Shown here: positions 11,598 through 23,475 of the stretch, one piece after another | Position numbering within the stretch: position 1 is the stretch's first letter | Layout: the number at the start of each line of letters is the position of its first letter | Assembly: GCA_963932145.1 (NCBI GenBank) | Contig: OZ010596.1 | Location: forward strand, 84,176,241 to 84,240,240 | Source: Acanthosepion lycidas | Taxonomy: Eukaryota > Mollusca > Cephalopoda > Sepiida > Sepiidae | Reading direction: 5' to 3' | DNA: 64,000 bases | Position numbers and translations under genes: made by a program | The notes under the pieces: model-generated | What the model was told of the DNA's origin: nothing | The model's input: only the letters and a program-made list of their open reading frames with translations | The model's database searches: none

Positions 11598-11602
11598 ATG
11601 TT
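10915..11602. repeat. Compound (AT)n/(CA)n/(CATA)n microsatellite
   Basis: Long (AT)n tracts (10915-10976, 11307-11346, 11546-11582) alternate with ACACAC and ATACATAC runs and repeated GCAGACACACAC words. The intervening 11060-11290 is non-repetitive. Open frames on both strands in this block encode only Tyr-Ile, Cys-Val or Thr-His repeats and are not genes. Confidence 0.95.
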
Positions 11603-11825
11603 TTAAAAATTAGGATATATGATCCTGAGAAAGTTTTAAATTTTAGACAACTGGAAAATGTTCATGAAAGTATATTTGTTCCGAAATATATCCGATTATG
11701 CATTTCAGTATTTAAGGCTTCATCAGATACAAAAGCAAAAAATGAGTTGCATGTATGTATATTTGTGCATGTTCAAATAATGAAATCTTATTTTTTCCCA
11801 AGCTGGCATTATATATATTTTTTCT
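11603..11825. other. no gene seen
   Basis: AT-rich sequence with no supported feature. Confidence 0.4.
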
Positions 11826-11985
11826 GTTTATATTTCTGTGATGAGGTATTATAATAATTTACATTATTTACATTGTTCGGATTTTTGTCCTCATTTTAAT
11901 TGTCCTGTTTACGATGTTTCGGTCATTGCATGCACCGGTCTTCTTCAGGTAATGGGCATTTCAAACTGAACCATATAATGATGGG
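11826..11985 (+). mobile_element. Single inverted-repeat arm of the tRNA-containing element
   Basis: It matches the left arm of the element at 2104-2752: TATTTCTG-GATGAGGTATTAT, then TTACATTGTTCGGA, ATGTTTCGG and CTTCTTCAGGT in order. The body and opposite arm are missing, although a short GACAACAGTCCGAATAT at its end hints at an inverted remnant. Confidence 0.65.
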
Positions 11986-12004
11986 ACAACAGTCCGAATA
12001 TGAA

Positions 12005-12007
<3 letters not shown>

Positions 12008-12066
<59 letters not shown>
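12008..12066. repeat. (AT)n microsatellite
   Basis: About 29 uninterrupted AT units. Confidence 0.97.
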
Positions 12067-12068
<2 letters not shown>

Positions 12069-12300
12069 AACCAACTACATTTTTATAAAATGTAATCAGT
12101 CTGATCAGATGAGTATGCTTATATTCATCAAAATAAATTTATTACTGACTATGGATTTTAAAGTTTTTTTTCCTAATTATTATATAATATGTAAATGTGT
12201 GTATGTGTATATATATATATATATATATATACATATATACTCACACACATACATACATATTAAGCCACTATGACACAATGGGTTACTGGGTGTTGAAATA
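12067..12300. other. no gene; short (AT)n at 12209-12230
   Basis: It contains (GT)/(AT) runs and CACACATACATACATA words only. Confidence 0.6.
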
Positions 12301-13025
12301 TTAGTAAAAATAAACATTACTACTGTACATTAGTACAAAAGTAGAGTAATCAGGAAGATAGTAGATAGTGATCGAGATTGCATTTAAATATTTGAAGATT
12401 AAAGTTGGTTGGAAAGCATAGAGCTGAAAGAGAGTTCCACAAATGAGAAGTGTGAGAAAAGAAACTGTTAGCATAGAACTTACAGTCACATCTAGCGTTT
12501 TCAACTCTAAATTGATGAAACCTTGTTGCCAGTTTAGAACTGTGCTTATATTCATGAAGTCTAAGTACCGGAGCGAAGAGCTCATCCAAACAATCACCAT
12601 GAAAGTATTTATAGAAAAGGCACAGTGAAGCAATTTTACAGTGGTGGGAAAGTGACTGAAGCCAAGACACCAGATCATGACCAATAATATTGCTGATTCT
12701 TATTTGGATTTTATCAAGGATCTCTAAATATATAGCAAGAGCACTGGACCATATGTGGCAGCAATATTCTAAGCATGGATTAATGGTAGACTTATAGATA
12801 TGTAAGATTTGTCTAGCATGACACAGTGAATCAATGTTTCTGTCCTAGCAATGGATTCAGTATAGTCTTTCCACTTTATGTCAGCTGAGAACATTAGCCT
12901 GAGCAGTTGCAATGAGTGATTCTCCTGGAGGTTAGTATCAGCCATGCTTATGGAAAGCAGAGAGGGGTCTCTCAGATGATTAATAGAGAGTAGTTTAGTT
13001 TGGGAGGTGTTAAAATTAACGAGTC
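12301..13025 (-). mobile_element. LINE-A, RT thumb and C-terminal region
   Basis: The clearest LINE-A tail: minus-strand frame 12670-12350 reads LCLFYKYFHGDCLDEL, then RLHEYKHSSKLATRFHQFRV, then SFFSHTSHLWNSLSALCFP, ending KCNLDHYLLSS. Upstream on the same strand the order follows the copy at 4100-4740 (VNFNTSK-like, then MADA). At about 13025 it ends abruptly against Ty3/Gypsy-like sequence. It is 5' truncated and broken between frames, hence inactive. Confidence 0.85.
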
Positions 13026-13029
13026 ATTC

Positions 13030-16000
13030 TTTGCTCCTGTTCTTGATACTCCTGGATGCATAATTCCTCATGTAAATCCAAAAGAGTCGAACCTTCAGAA
13101 TTTACAGACACATAATAGACACAATTAAAAGCATCTGCAGTGACATTACTCTTTCCAGGTCAATATTTGATATCAAAACTTAGTTCACCAAGCTCCATTC
13201 TCCATTTGCTAATTTTGGCATTTTTTACTTTTGTACACCTTCTATTATTATACATAAATGACATTTGAACTGGCATTGGTATATAACAAAGTGGCATTGT
13301 GGCAAAAGATACCGCCATTTACACATTGCAGTGATTATCACCAAAGCTTCTTTCTCGACTATATTATACCCTTTTTCACTTCCTAGGAGTGTTTTTGACA
13401 TAAATGCAACAGGCCTCCCATTCTAACTTAGTACCACAGATACAGTATTATCTGAAGCATTGCATTCTACCTCAAAAGGCAAATTTTCTTCAACTGTCCA
13501 GAGAATTGCTTTACATACCTTGGATTCTAGGGATTCAAAAGTGTAGAGAACATGTTTATTCTGTGGGAATCAATCGACTTTAACTAGGGGATGTATTTTA
13601 TCTGAAAATTCAGGTATCACCACTCTTTCTCTAAAAAAGAACATACCATGATGAAAAAAAGCCCAAAACTTGATGAAAACAAATTTTTTATCTTCAAAAT
13701 GTTTATGTTATTATTAAGAGGAAAGACCAAAATATTTTTTGATTATTCTATTGAAATTGAATTTTCCATTCTTTTAAGAACATTTGAAATCTTGATTAAA
13801 AATCTGTGTTGTCCACCATTTTTGAGAAATTTGTAAACAAAAGTTAAATTCTCAGTTTAAAAATCTTGTAAAATAAATTATGCCTTTTTCAAAAGTTATT
13901 TGAGGAAAATTAGAAAATGTAATGTTTACTTAATCTGATTGGAAACAAGCATTACTTTTTTAGTTTTTTAGCAGAAAAAATGTAGTTGAAAAAAAGAGTA
14001 GCATGTCTTAACTGCGGTAACTTATTTTTGTGGTGTTAACTGACAGTTACATTGATATATTGACAGCTTAGGTCAGGAGGAAGTTATCAGATGAAAGAAC
14101 AGAGGTGATATAATTTTTTTGAATTTTAAGTGAACTAACTTATTTAACTACCCAGTAATTTAAAAAAATTAACAAATACTTTCAGCAATATAATATTTAA
14201 TTGATTTTTTTTTTATAGCTTTACATTTGAAGATGCTTTCTGGAAAAATAAAATTTAAGATACTAACAATAAGAAAAAATAAATTGAAAATTTCATAACT
14301 GAGAGTGAGATAAAATTTCATAAGTGACGTACCTATAATTTTTATGTACATCTCTTATGAAAATTACTAATAAATAAAAATAATATCATAAAAAAGGTAC
14401 ATAATATGCAAATAATCTCCTGACCCTATTAAGTGTTCTCATATCTTTGGGGGAAATCCATTTCTTGTAATGACTTCATCCATTCTGGTCAGGTTTAATG
14501 ATGCCCTTTCTCACACAATACCCTAAACCTGAATAGTTTTAGCAGCATTTAACAGTTTTTTGGGTTTTTTTTACGACTTTCAGAAATTCTTTGACATTCT
14601 TATCATGCTCCCTTTCAGCCTCACCACTAATAATAATGTTATCAAGATAAGGTTTTCTTCTTTTACGATCTTGTTCATTGATTGTTGAAAAGCAGGGACC
14701 CCATTAGTTACCCCAAAAAGAAGCTAAAAGAATCTGCTAAAGTTGACCATTGGCTTTAAAAGCAGTATACTTTTTGTCAGATTGTTTTATTTTAATTTGG
14801 TGATAGGCACTTTTAAAGTCAAAGGTTGAAAACTACTTGTATTTGGCAAGCTTTATAACTAGATCATCAATCTTTCGTAACAGGTATGCATCAGGTTCAG
14901 TATATATATTTATTGTTTGTGAATAATATGCACATAATCTCTTCCTGTGCCTTCTGGTTTCATCTTTAACAGCAATGACTTGGGCATGCTATGGCAAAAT
15001 AATTGGTTCAATAATTTTGTTAGCTAAAAGTTTATTTATCTTGATATCGATAAATTTCTGGTCTTCTTGATTAAAGCATCTAGATTTCGTAGCTATTGGT
15101 TTGAATATAGATGTAAAGCATAACATGTTTGTGTATTTCTCATAACTAGTTCAGGAAGATGACCACCATATTTGAAAATAACTTTCTGGTGCTGACATTA
15201 AAAATTCCTCCACAGTATCACATCACAATACAAGTCTTTCATAATACTCAGTTCAAGTGAATAGCCAAATATAGTCTATCGTTAAGTTTGAGACAAACAG
15301 CAACAAATCCTCTATATTGACTCCTTAGACTTTTTTGCGTAATAGTAACCTGTTTTGATGAAGGAATACATTTTTAATTTTAAGGAATAAACTCTGTTTT
15401 TGCTAATGAAGCTTTCAGAAACACAAAAGGCATTAAACATTTTTCCTTTTACAGTTATAATCATCACAGAATACTGAGAGTCCACCTGGCACTTCTTCTT
15501 TACTTACTGCTATATTGTTAGAGAACACAGTAGCACTTGTGGCATGTGTTACCTGAGACTGACACACTTTAGTAAAGTGTCCCTTTTTAGAACACATGTT
15601 ACATATGGCTTCCCAAGCTGGCCAATTATTTCTCTTTTGGGATGGCATGGCTACACAAAAAAAAACAGGCTTTCTTATTAGTAACCCTCGTCTTGTAATT
15701 CTCAGCTAACATTGTTGTTTCCGATGGGTTTAAGATATTAATTTTATTATCTTTGCCAGAAGGGTTACTCTCATTGACTACAACAGCCAAAGAGGAAATA
15801 GGGGGCAACATAAGCTTTGTTATTCTTCTGTGATAAATCCAGCGCTGAAGCTTGAATCATAAACCATCTGTAAATTTAATGTTTTATTTTCCAGCAGTCT
15901 TTGACATATTGCTGGAGAAACAATTTCATTAATAAAAGCATCATGCATAGCTTTGTCCCCACATTGTTTGGCTGTACGGTCAATGAAATCGCAATATTGT

Positions 16001-16430
16001 CTTAGTTTTTCAAGTCCCCTGAAGAAGTCGTTCAGATTTTCATTAGGTTCCTATTTTCTTGTAGAAAGTAAATGTCTTGCAAAAATCTCATTTGGGGTTT
16101 TAATAAAAATGGAGTCCAACTTAGGTAGTGCGGTGTTGTAGTCTGAACAAGTTTTGCTAAACTCGAATGCCATAGGGTTGACACAGCTTATTCAGGGCTC
16201 TAAGCTTGTTAGGAATTTTTTCCTCATAATCCTTGACATAGTTCATAAAAACTATACACCAATGACACCATTCTTTTGCTGCAGTGAGTGAACTAGGATC
16301 GATGTCTATGCTTTTAGGTTGCCATCCTATATTCGAATTAGATTCAGCCATTAAACTAGTTGAGTAAGTTGTTGTAAGACATAAGTAGCTGAAGTGAGAC
16401 TTGAAGTGAATCCAAGCTTCACTCAACTAC
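13030..16430 (-). mobile_element. Ty3/Gypsy-like LTR retroelement fossil, gag to RNase H
   Basis: Parts in minus-strand order: a gag-like region (about 16430-15430) with a CCHC zinc knuckle (CNMCSKKGHFTKVC) near its end, a likely protease interval, a reverse transcriptase region (about 15130-14450) with the Ty3/Gypsy pattern GVTNGVPAFQQ followed by a DNI motif, and an RNase H-like region to about 13050. No integrase was seen: the element stops where LINE-A sequence begins at about 13025. A TATA-like CTATAAATAG on the minus strand just upstream of gag suggests the edge of a 5' LTR near 16460, but no paired LTRs were identified. It is broken in many places and looks old. Confidence 0.8.
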
Positions 16431-17394
16431 TTGTCAAGTACAAACTACTAGAATTACTAAGTGACTATTTATAGGAAGAAGGGGGGAACGCTAACTCATG
16501 TGATATTTAAATAGTTTATGACATTTCTTATTGTTATTTAAGAGTAAGTGTCATTGCCAACACTGAAGTTTGAAACTGCCAGTGAGTAACACGGACGATT
16601 CCATTATTAAGTAGATCATAAAGGAGGTGAATAATTACAAAGTAGTGTAAGGATCACTGTTCACTCTTCTTGTCTAGTCACTATTGCTATACGTTTACTC
16701 TCTTTTCTCTACTACTATAGAGATTACAATTCTCTTCTGATCATTATACTAACTTGGCAATTACTACTTGAACAGGTATTACCAGTGTGGAAGGCATTAC
16801 TACTAGTACCAGCATCTATGAAGTCTCAAATATAATGAGCATTTTTGAAGTGATAATAAGCTTTCATTTGACATAACAAAAGTGACAAGCAAAGCTATCC
16901 AACATCATAAAATAGCATCATTTCGTATAGAGATAGAAAGAATGTGTTGGGATTGATAGATTTACTGAAAATCTTTACAGGATAAAAAATAAGTAAAAAC
17001 AGTGTAAATCAAACAGACAGAAACAGAGGCATTGATTGAAAGACAAAACATGCCAAGCAGGTATCATGGGTTGAGTTTACTCTGAAGATGCCAATTAACA
17101 AGTATCAGGCGATTCCGTTCATTGCTTTCCAGAAAGCCAACAATATTTGTCAAAGATCTAATAACTAATCCTACCTGTCTGACAAAAAGCTCAGCAGACT
17201 GATTGTTGTTATTAACAACGTTAAAGACATAAAAAATTGGCTTTTCTAAAAAATAAAATACAACTCTCCAAGAAATAATCATATTTTTTATTCTAATTTA
17301 TTTTTCAACTACTATCAAATAAGCTCTCCAATTCATGAATATAAAAAAAATAATTTTATAAATTTTAAGAGGGGGACTCATCTAATTATGGATG
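16431..17394. other. Possible 5' LTR remnant of the fossil, then nothing recognised
   Basis: The first few hundred bases may hold the fossil's 5' LTR, because a TATA-like box lies near 16465 on the minus strand. No LTR partner was found to define its limits. No gene is supported to 17394. Confidence 0.35.
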
Positions 17395-17580
17395 TGTTAT
17401 GAATAACCAAGAGTAGTCACCCCTTGTTTTGTTACTCTCCTCTTTGAGAGAGCTATTTCTGTTTACTGGGACTATAAAAGGACACTATACATGAACAGTG
17501 TATTCTCAGTTGAATAAAGCTTTCTTAAAGCCTACACCTTTGTCATTACAGTATGTTCATTATAAATTGATTCCCCTACA
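17395..17580 (+). mobile_element. LTR-like segment (possible solo LTR)
   Basis: A 186-bp segment begins TGTTATG and ends CCCTACA, the usual TG...CA LTR form. It has TATAAAAG at 17473-17480 and AATAAA at 17513-17518 followed by a T-rich segment. It lies on the plus strand, opposite to the fossil at 13030-16430, so it is not obviously that element's LTR. No clear target duplication was found. It could instead be an unrelated promoter. Confidence 0.42.
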
Positions 17581-17744
17581 CAGGCGAAATAATTAAAGGT
17601 AAGTAAAAGAAATAATAATAATAATAATAAAGAAGAAAGGTAAATAAGAAAATGCTTTAAATTCACATTTTGCAGCTATTTTAAAATTATTTAAAATTTT
17701 TAAATGTAAAAATTATTTTAACACAAATACAAAATGAATCTTTT

Positions 17745-18136
17745 ACTGATTGTTTTTTTTTTACAGCTTATTAACCCATTGCTGGTTATTTAAAGCCAGA
17801 AAACATTTTTTAGATTGTAAGAATATTTTGGACATTATAATGATTTAGTGATACAAGTCATACTATTTAACCTATGGATGGGGTGAGAAGTGGTAGGTTC
17901 ATACAATTCTGAACAGTATTCACACATAAGTGAATATAACGAACCCAACTGGAAATGGAACTTGTTGCTCCGATTCCCAATTTCAATTCATTAACCATTA
18001 CACCACTTGCACATCCAATCTTAAAGCATGTGGTATTCCCAAGTGGTCACCCACCTAGGTACTGACCAGGCTCAACGTAGCTTAACTTTGGTGATCATAT
18101 GAGAACCAGTGTTTTAACATGTTATGGCTATGAGCT
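17745..18136 (-). mobile_element. 5S rRNA-derived SINE, copy A
   Basis: The minus strand of 18021-18136 reads as a near complete 5S rRNA: CACTGGTTCTC, TGATCACCAAAGTTAAGC, GTTGAGCCTGGTCAGTACC, GGTGGGTGACC and CTTGGGAATACC in order, including the internal control region (A box, IE, C box). It is followed by a tRNA-like middle (GTGGTGTAATGGTTAATG, then GGGTTCGTTA) and a tail containing TTAAAGCCAGAAAACA. The copy at 42640-43030 has the same composite order. This is a SINE3-type head joined to a tRNA-like part; it is not a working 5S gene, since it ends in SINE sequence and carries substitutions. Confidence 0.82.
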
Positions 18137-19254
18137 GATATAGGTAAGTGAGAATATGCTTTAAATAATATAAATGTTTTTATTTTTTTTTATTTTAACT
18201 TTAAATTATTTGAAATTTTCTGAGATAAGCAAGAATCTGCTTATATATATGTGGTATAAGTGTCATTTGCATGGTGGGGAAGTTTGCAAAGTGGGGATCA
18301 ATATATTTTGATTTTATATAGCAAACTGAACCCTCTGTTAAAAGAAAATTTTCAAAAAAGTTTTTTATTTTCACATTTGTGATCTAGAGAGCTTATTCAA
18401 TAGCAACATGAAAAAAATGCTTATTTTTAGGAAAGGCATTTTTATAGAAGCCCCAAAGAATTTACCTATTCTTTTTATATGTACTTCTCTCTCTTAAAAT
18501 CATTTATTTTCTCAGGTGAATCATATTTACCTATCTTGTTTTTCCCTTGATAGGCAATAGAACTAATCCAACAATTTCTCAATCAGTGATGTCTATAGTA
18601 ATTTATCAGATGTTTCTTAATCAAGTGTAAGGTCTTAGTCAAAAGTCACCCAATAGGAATAAAACTTGATACACAAGTGAATTAATCTAACCTTGTTAAC
18701 CATTGTACCATGATAGGAATTATCACCATACAGAATAGATAAAACTACATTACTAAAGTACAATGATTTATGGTCTATAAAAGGGATCAAATCTGGGTGG
18801 AGTTGAAACAAACTGGCCATGATGGATTAGACAGGGCAGATAGGTAGATGGCTTGAGGAGGTTAGACAATAAAAAAAATTGACCCAGTTTTTATACCATT
18901 CGATTCCAATTTCTTTGTGAAATACAAAACAACCAAATAGAAGGATATAATAAAATGAAACTGAATTGTTTCAGATTAAATTATTGACAGCTATTGTCAG
19001 TTTGTGCTAATACATTTATAAGAGGTATGAACTTTTAAATTTTATTGTCTAATTTTGAGAAGCACCAGAGGGTCTCACTGATAATTATTGGAAAATTTGG
19101 AAGACTTCAAAATAATGGAGTATAATGAAAAATATAAACAAATAATTTATGTTTATTTGATCGACTTCAATCTGGTTGGCAAAAGTTTGTTCGACTTGGT
19201 AGTTGTTAGTTTACAAGTCAGACTTTGATAGTAGTCATCAGGTAGGTTTTCCTA
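18137..19254. other. no gene seen
   Basis: AT-rich sequence with no supported coding region or family match. Confidence 0.5.
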
Positions 19255-19460
19255 TCATCTGATTCACACTCATCCTGGGCCTTTTGAACAAGAGTAGAGA
19301 TTTATCTCTTGTTTCCTGTTTAGGATTGGGTTTCTGGTTCCTTCTAAAAGTCTACTTCAGCTCTATGCTCCTAATGCTTGTCTTTTCCTATGCTAATATA
19401 ACTCCACAAGCTCTGCCTTGAGTAGCTCTTGGGCCATGTGTTGGGTGAACATTAGTAAAA
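19255..19460. repeat. Repeat X (minus) followed by an A-tailed repeat end (plus)
   Basis: 19255-19400 is the reverse of repeat X (GAACAAGAGTAGAGATTTAT and GGTTTCTGGTTCC). 19400-19460 reads GCTCTTGGGCC-TGTGTTGGG then TGAACATTAGTA and a poly(A) run, like 21195-21262 and, more loosely, 48735-48785. It looks like the 3' end of a LINE-B type element. Confidence 0.6.
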
Positions 19461-20104
19461 AAAAAAAAATCTTGTTGGTAGCTGTTGGAAGTGTGGTTAC
19501 TTTGGAAATATGTTGTGGTGTAAATCTGTTGTGTATACTTGGCCTTCAAAAAGGACAGAAAAATACAACACACTCAGAATGGTTTCTGACTGTCTCCTTG
19601 GCCATTGTCTGTTGGCTGTCTCTTTATATACAATTTGAAAGGCTCCAGACTACTTGACACAAAGCATGGTTTTGGTTAAGATTAAAAGTTTCTTTGTTCT
19701 TTTGATTGACCAAAATTCTTTTATTTATTCTTCAGCATTTTTCACTTTCTTTTTTTTTAGTGGAAATTATTTGTGTAGCCTCTCTTGTTTTAGTTGATTT
19801 CTAATCACAATAACTAGACTCTGGTCTAGCAAACTTCCATTTTGCAGTGGTTTTTTTAATCTTTTCTTCTTCCTCCTTTTTTTATATGAGAGTTGCTTTC
19901 ACATTAGTTGAGAGAGAAGTATAGAGAGAGAAAGGTAGAAAGAGAGAGAAAAGGTGATATCAAGTTTTTAAGCATATGCCTTATTTTAATTTTTAAAAAT
20001 ATTTTTTTAATATTTTATTTTTATATTTGGGCATCACACACTACCACAAGAGTGAGGTTAATCACATATACATTACATAAAGCTGAATCACTCTCATTTA
20101 CTTC
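19461..20104. other. no gene seen; (GA)-rich run
   Basis: A purine-rich GAGAGAAAG tract sits at about 19905-19950. Nothing else is recognised. Confidence 0.5.
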
Positions 20105-20200
20105 ATATTCCTATAGTAAGAAGTAAATTCCAATTGGACAGCTTCTTCCAAAAACTGTTGCTTTGTGGAACAGACACCTGATTGGAAATTTTCCCAATCA
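20105..20200 (+). mobile_element. LINE-B C-terminal fragment
   Basis: It matches the LINE-B end at 48550-48640: GAAGT-AATTC...GACAGCTT then GTTGCTTTGTGGAACAG. It is short and broken. Confidence 0.55.
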
Positions 20201-20204
20201 CTAT

Positions 20205-20645
20205 TTGTTCTCGGTATGACAATAAACTACATCTAGCAGGAAGGCCTCGGATCAGGAAGTTTTGAGGAGTGTGGAACCACTTCTTAATTGCTGTTACTCT
20301 TAGGTTCACCCTAGCCCAGGGTGGTAGCACATGTTAGGGTCCCAGCTATGAGCAAATAGCTAACTCCTGAAATAGGGTCAAAACACTATGTAAGTAGAAA
20401 AATAGATTTTTATAGTAAAAATACCAGCAATATATTTTTGATTACCAGCAATACATTCTTGAAAACAAAAAAATATTAACAACATTTGACTCTCGACAAA
20501 AACCTTCTTTACAAAAAATGTCAATGAAATCTGATCTACAAACTAATTTCTTACAAAGAATATGTATTCTATTCATATGAACCTATCCTAAAAATTTTGT
20601 CAGCATTTGTTGAAGTTGATATGCCGTAAAACAAAATAAACCAAA
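20205..20645 (+). repeat. SINE-like repeat Z, copy 1
   Basis: The head has GGTATGACAATAAACTACATC, GCAGGAAGGCCTCGGAT, GGTGGTAGCAC and CCCAGCTATG. The middle is rich in ATAC-CAGCAATAC words, and the end is TTGATATGCCGTAAAAC followed by an A/C-rich tail. Other copies: 29700-30290, 35398-35765 (minus) and 42052-42362. It has no coding potential. Confidence 0.7.
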
Positions 20646-20648
20646 GCA

Positions 20649-20703
20649 AACCCAATCACTATAATCTTGACTTTGAAGAAGTCAAGATTATAGTGATTGG
20701 GTT
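20649..20703. repeat. Perfect 25-bp inverted repeat with a 5-base loop
   Basis: AACCCAATCACTATAATCTT at the start of the left arm is mirrored exactly on the right (20679-20703), with loop TGAAG at 20674-20678. It is not part of a recognised transposon end. Confidence 0.95.
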
Positions 20704-21194
20704 AACCTTGTCAAGGGTTAATCTTTATCTTTCCTGCATAGTCCCATGAACTTCATTTCTTGCTCTTTCTAACGCTTGCAGGTAGATAAGTGAGGGGAGT
20801 TAATGCCCTTGGTACAGTAGAGACAACGGAGATGGATTAAGGCCCTTGCCACAGTTAAATACCAAATCAGAGAAAAGAAGAGGTTAGAGTTACTGTGGTA
20901 CAACCAGCATCCAGATTCACACCATGGGGAGCAAAGATATTCATAGATATTCACCTAATCCCCCCCCCAGATGGTAATCTTGTAGTGTAAACCTCATTGA
21001 CTGTAAGTATCGTGCTTATGTCATGTTATAATATTTTTGTTTTACATTGTTGCATTTAATTAATAAAAAGGGTAAAAATATTTTGTCACCCTTTTCATTT
21101 CCTCTTTTAGTACCTTGTATTTATTCTTGCTTGTGGGCTCCTTAAGTTAGGAAGCCATTATAAAATAACAACGCAACATGCTTATACAACCCCA
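20704..21194. other. no gene seen
   Basis: A moderately GC-balanced segment at 20760-20950 has no recognised family. A C9 homopolymer lies near 20961. Confidence 0.45.
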
Positions 21195-21262
21195 CAATAA
21201 CTATCTACCTTGGGTGCCTCTTGGGCTTTCTATTGGGTGAACATTAGTATATATAAAAAAAA
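21195..21262 (+). repeat. LINE-B-like 3' end
   Basis: CTACCTTGGGTGCCTCTTGG then TATTGGGTGAACATTAGTA and an A-rich tail, as at 19400-19460. Confidence 0.5.
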
Positions 21263-21654
21263 GTGACTCTCTTTGTAATCTATTTCTATTCAAAAACATC
21301 AATCCTCTAAGAGAAGTTAGTGGCTTTATAATAGTGATGTATTATAATAATAATATATAAAATATAATAATAATAGTAATGTATTATACAAAGTTTTTAA
21401 TTATAAAACCCAAGGTTGAAGCATTATTCCTGAGGAACTATGAGCAAAGAAGTTCATGTAAAATGGTTGCCAAAATATGTTTCTTCTTTATTGTATATGA
21501 CTTCTGTCTAATAGAATAATGAACAGTATATTCACCATAGGAGAGTGGTTAACAAGCTGGTTTCACAAATGTTATTGAACTACATTCTTAATTGATACCT
21601 AACATAAAGATGAATAGCATCTGGGAGCCTCTGATTAATAAAGAAAGAACATTC
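21263..21654. other. no gene seen
   Basis: (ATA)n-rich short runs at 21340-21380 only. Confidence 0.5.
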
Positions 21655-22965
21655 ATATGAATGTCTCCACTCAGGTGGTGGAACTGTAGCAATGTCTCCA
21701 CTCAAATGGAATTGAGACATTCGTACATTTCCACTACATCTGAGTTGAGACACATTTACTGCACAGCCCCACCACCCGAGTTGAAAGACATTCATACAGT
21801 TCCATAATCTGAAATAAGATATTCATATTCATACAGTTCCATGACCTGAGTGAAGTCATATGTACAGTCTTATAACATGAGTTGAGACATTCATACAGTT
21901 CCATGACCTAAAACAAGGCATTCATACAGTTCCGTGACTTGAGTTGCAACATACATACAGCTTTATAACATGAGTTGAGACATGCAGTTCAATGACCTAA
22001 AGCAAGACATTTGTACAGTTCCATGTCCTTAGTTGAGGCATTCATACAGTTCCATGATCTGAAACAAGGCATTCGTACAGTTCCGTGACTTGAGTTGCAA
22101 CATACATACAGCTTTATAACATGAGTTGAGACATGCAGTTCAATGACCTAAAGCAAGACATTTGTACAGTTCCATGTCCTTAGTTGAGGCATTCATACAG
22201 TTCCATGATCTGAAACAAGGCATTCGTACAGTTCCGTGACTTGAGTTGCAACATACATACAGCTTTATAACATGAGTTGAGACATGCAGTTCAATGACCT
22301 AAAGCAAGACATTTGTACAGTTCCATGTCCTTAGTTGAGGCATTCATACAGTTCCATGATCTGAAACAAGGCATTCGTACAGTTCCGTGACTTGAGTTGC
22401 AACATACATACAGCTTTATAACATGAGTTGAGACATGCAGTTCAATGACCTAAAGCAAGACATTTGTACAGTTCCATGTCCTTAGTTGAGGCATTCATAC
22501 AGTTCCATGATCTGAAACAAGGCATTCGTACAGTTCCGTGACTTGAGTTGCAACATACATACAGCTTTATAACATGAGTTGAGACATGCAGTTCAATGAC
22601 CTAAAGCAAGACATTTGTACAGTTCCATGTCCTTAGTTGAGGCATTCATACAGTTCCATGATCTGAAACAAGGCATTCGTACAGTTCCGTGACTTGAGTT
22701 GCAACATACATACAGCTTTATAACATGAGTTGAGACATGCAGTTCAATGACCTAAAGCAAGACATTTGTACAGTTCCATGTCCTTAGTTGAGGCATTCAT
22801 ACAGTTCCATGACCTGAAACAAGATATTTGCACAATTCAACCACCTGAGTTAAAACATTTGTACATTTCTTCAGTCTGAGTCAAAAGACATTTATACAAT
22901 TCCTGCACCTGAGTTGAGTCACTCATACATTTCTATGACCTGACTTGAGACATTTGTACAGGTGC
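21655..22965. repeat. Minisatellite with 151-bp higher-order repeat
   Basis: The basic unit is about 30 bp (CATTCATACAGTTCCATGAC followed by CTGAGTTGAGA). In the centre five diverged units form one 151-bp block that repeats about six times with essentially no differences: GTTCCGTG recurs at 21929, 22080, 22231, 22382, 22533 and 22684, exactly 151 bp apart. The flanks (21655-21928 and about 22820-22965) hold only diverged single units. This is the layout of a locally homogenised higher-order repeat inside an older array. The minus-strand open frame 21580-21795 is a by-product. Confidence 0.95.
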
Positions 22966-23475
22966 ACTAGACATTAAGTTCATATTTTGTTGTTACTTAC
23001 GGATGATCTTTAGAAAAATTGAAGTCATCACTGAAAATTTTGATATCCTTTCCCTCTTAAATTATTAAATAAAAAACTAACAGAATATATTTTTTAACCA
23101 ATTGTAACATGGAAAAGTAATTTGAAATTTCTAGGCCCCTTTTTTTTTTAGCTGATTATTTTCTATGAATTCTGATAACTAATCTTAGCGATTGAATCTT
23201 CAGCAAAATCTTTGTACATTTCACAGTATACTGAATCCTCATTTTCATTTAATTCTGAGTCATATCTATACTTATAAATATCTTATAACCTATCATTTTT
23301 ATTTAACAGTTATCAGCATTCTTTAAAATAACTACAGAACTTGTATTGTCACTTGATGAATTTACTCTTTGCTGTATTACAACTACTGTTACTGCTGATA
23401 CACATATGCGTGTTGTATCTTGTCAGCACTCCTATATTTTTTAAAAACAACCCAGAAGAAAAAGCTTAACCAGTG
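22966..23475. other. no gene seen
   Basis: AT-rich sequence with no supported feature. Confidence 0.5.

Noticed and set aside
11155-11854. Overlapping open frames of up to 188 codons rich in Tyr, Ile, Thr and His
   Set aside because: They translate (AT)n and (CA)n microsatellites in several frames and both strands.
18021-18136. Functional 5S rRNA gene
   Set aside because: Good match to 5S but with substitutions, fused to SINE sequence and repeated with the same fusion at other loci.
21929-22834. CRISPR-like array
   Set aside because: The repeated block is continuous with no unique spacers, and the context is eukaryotic.
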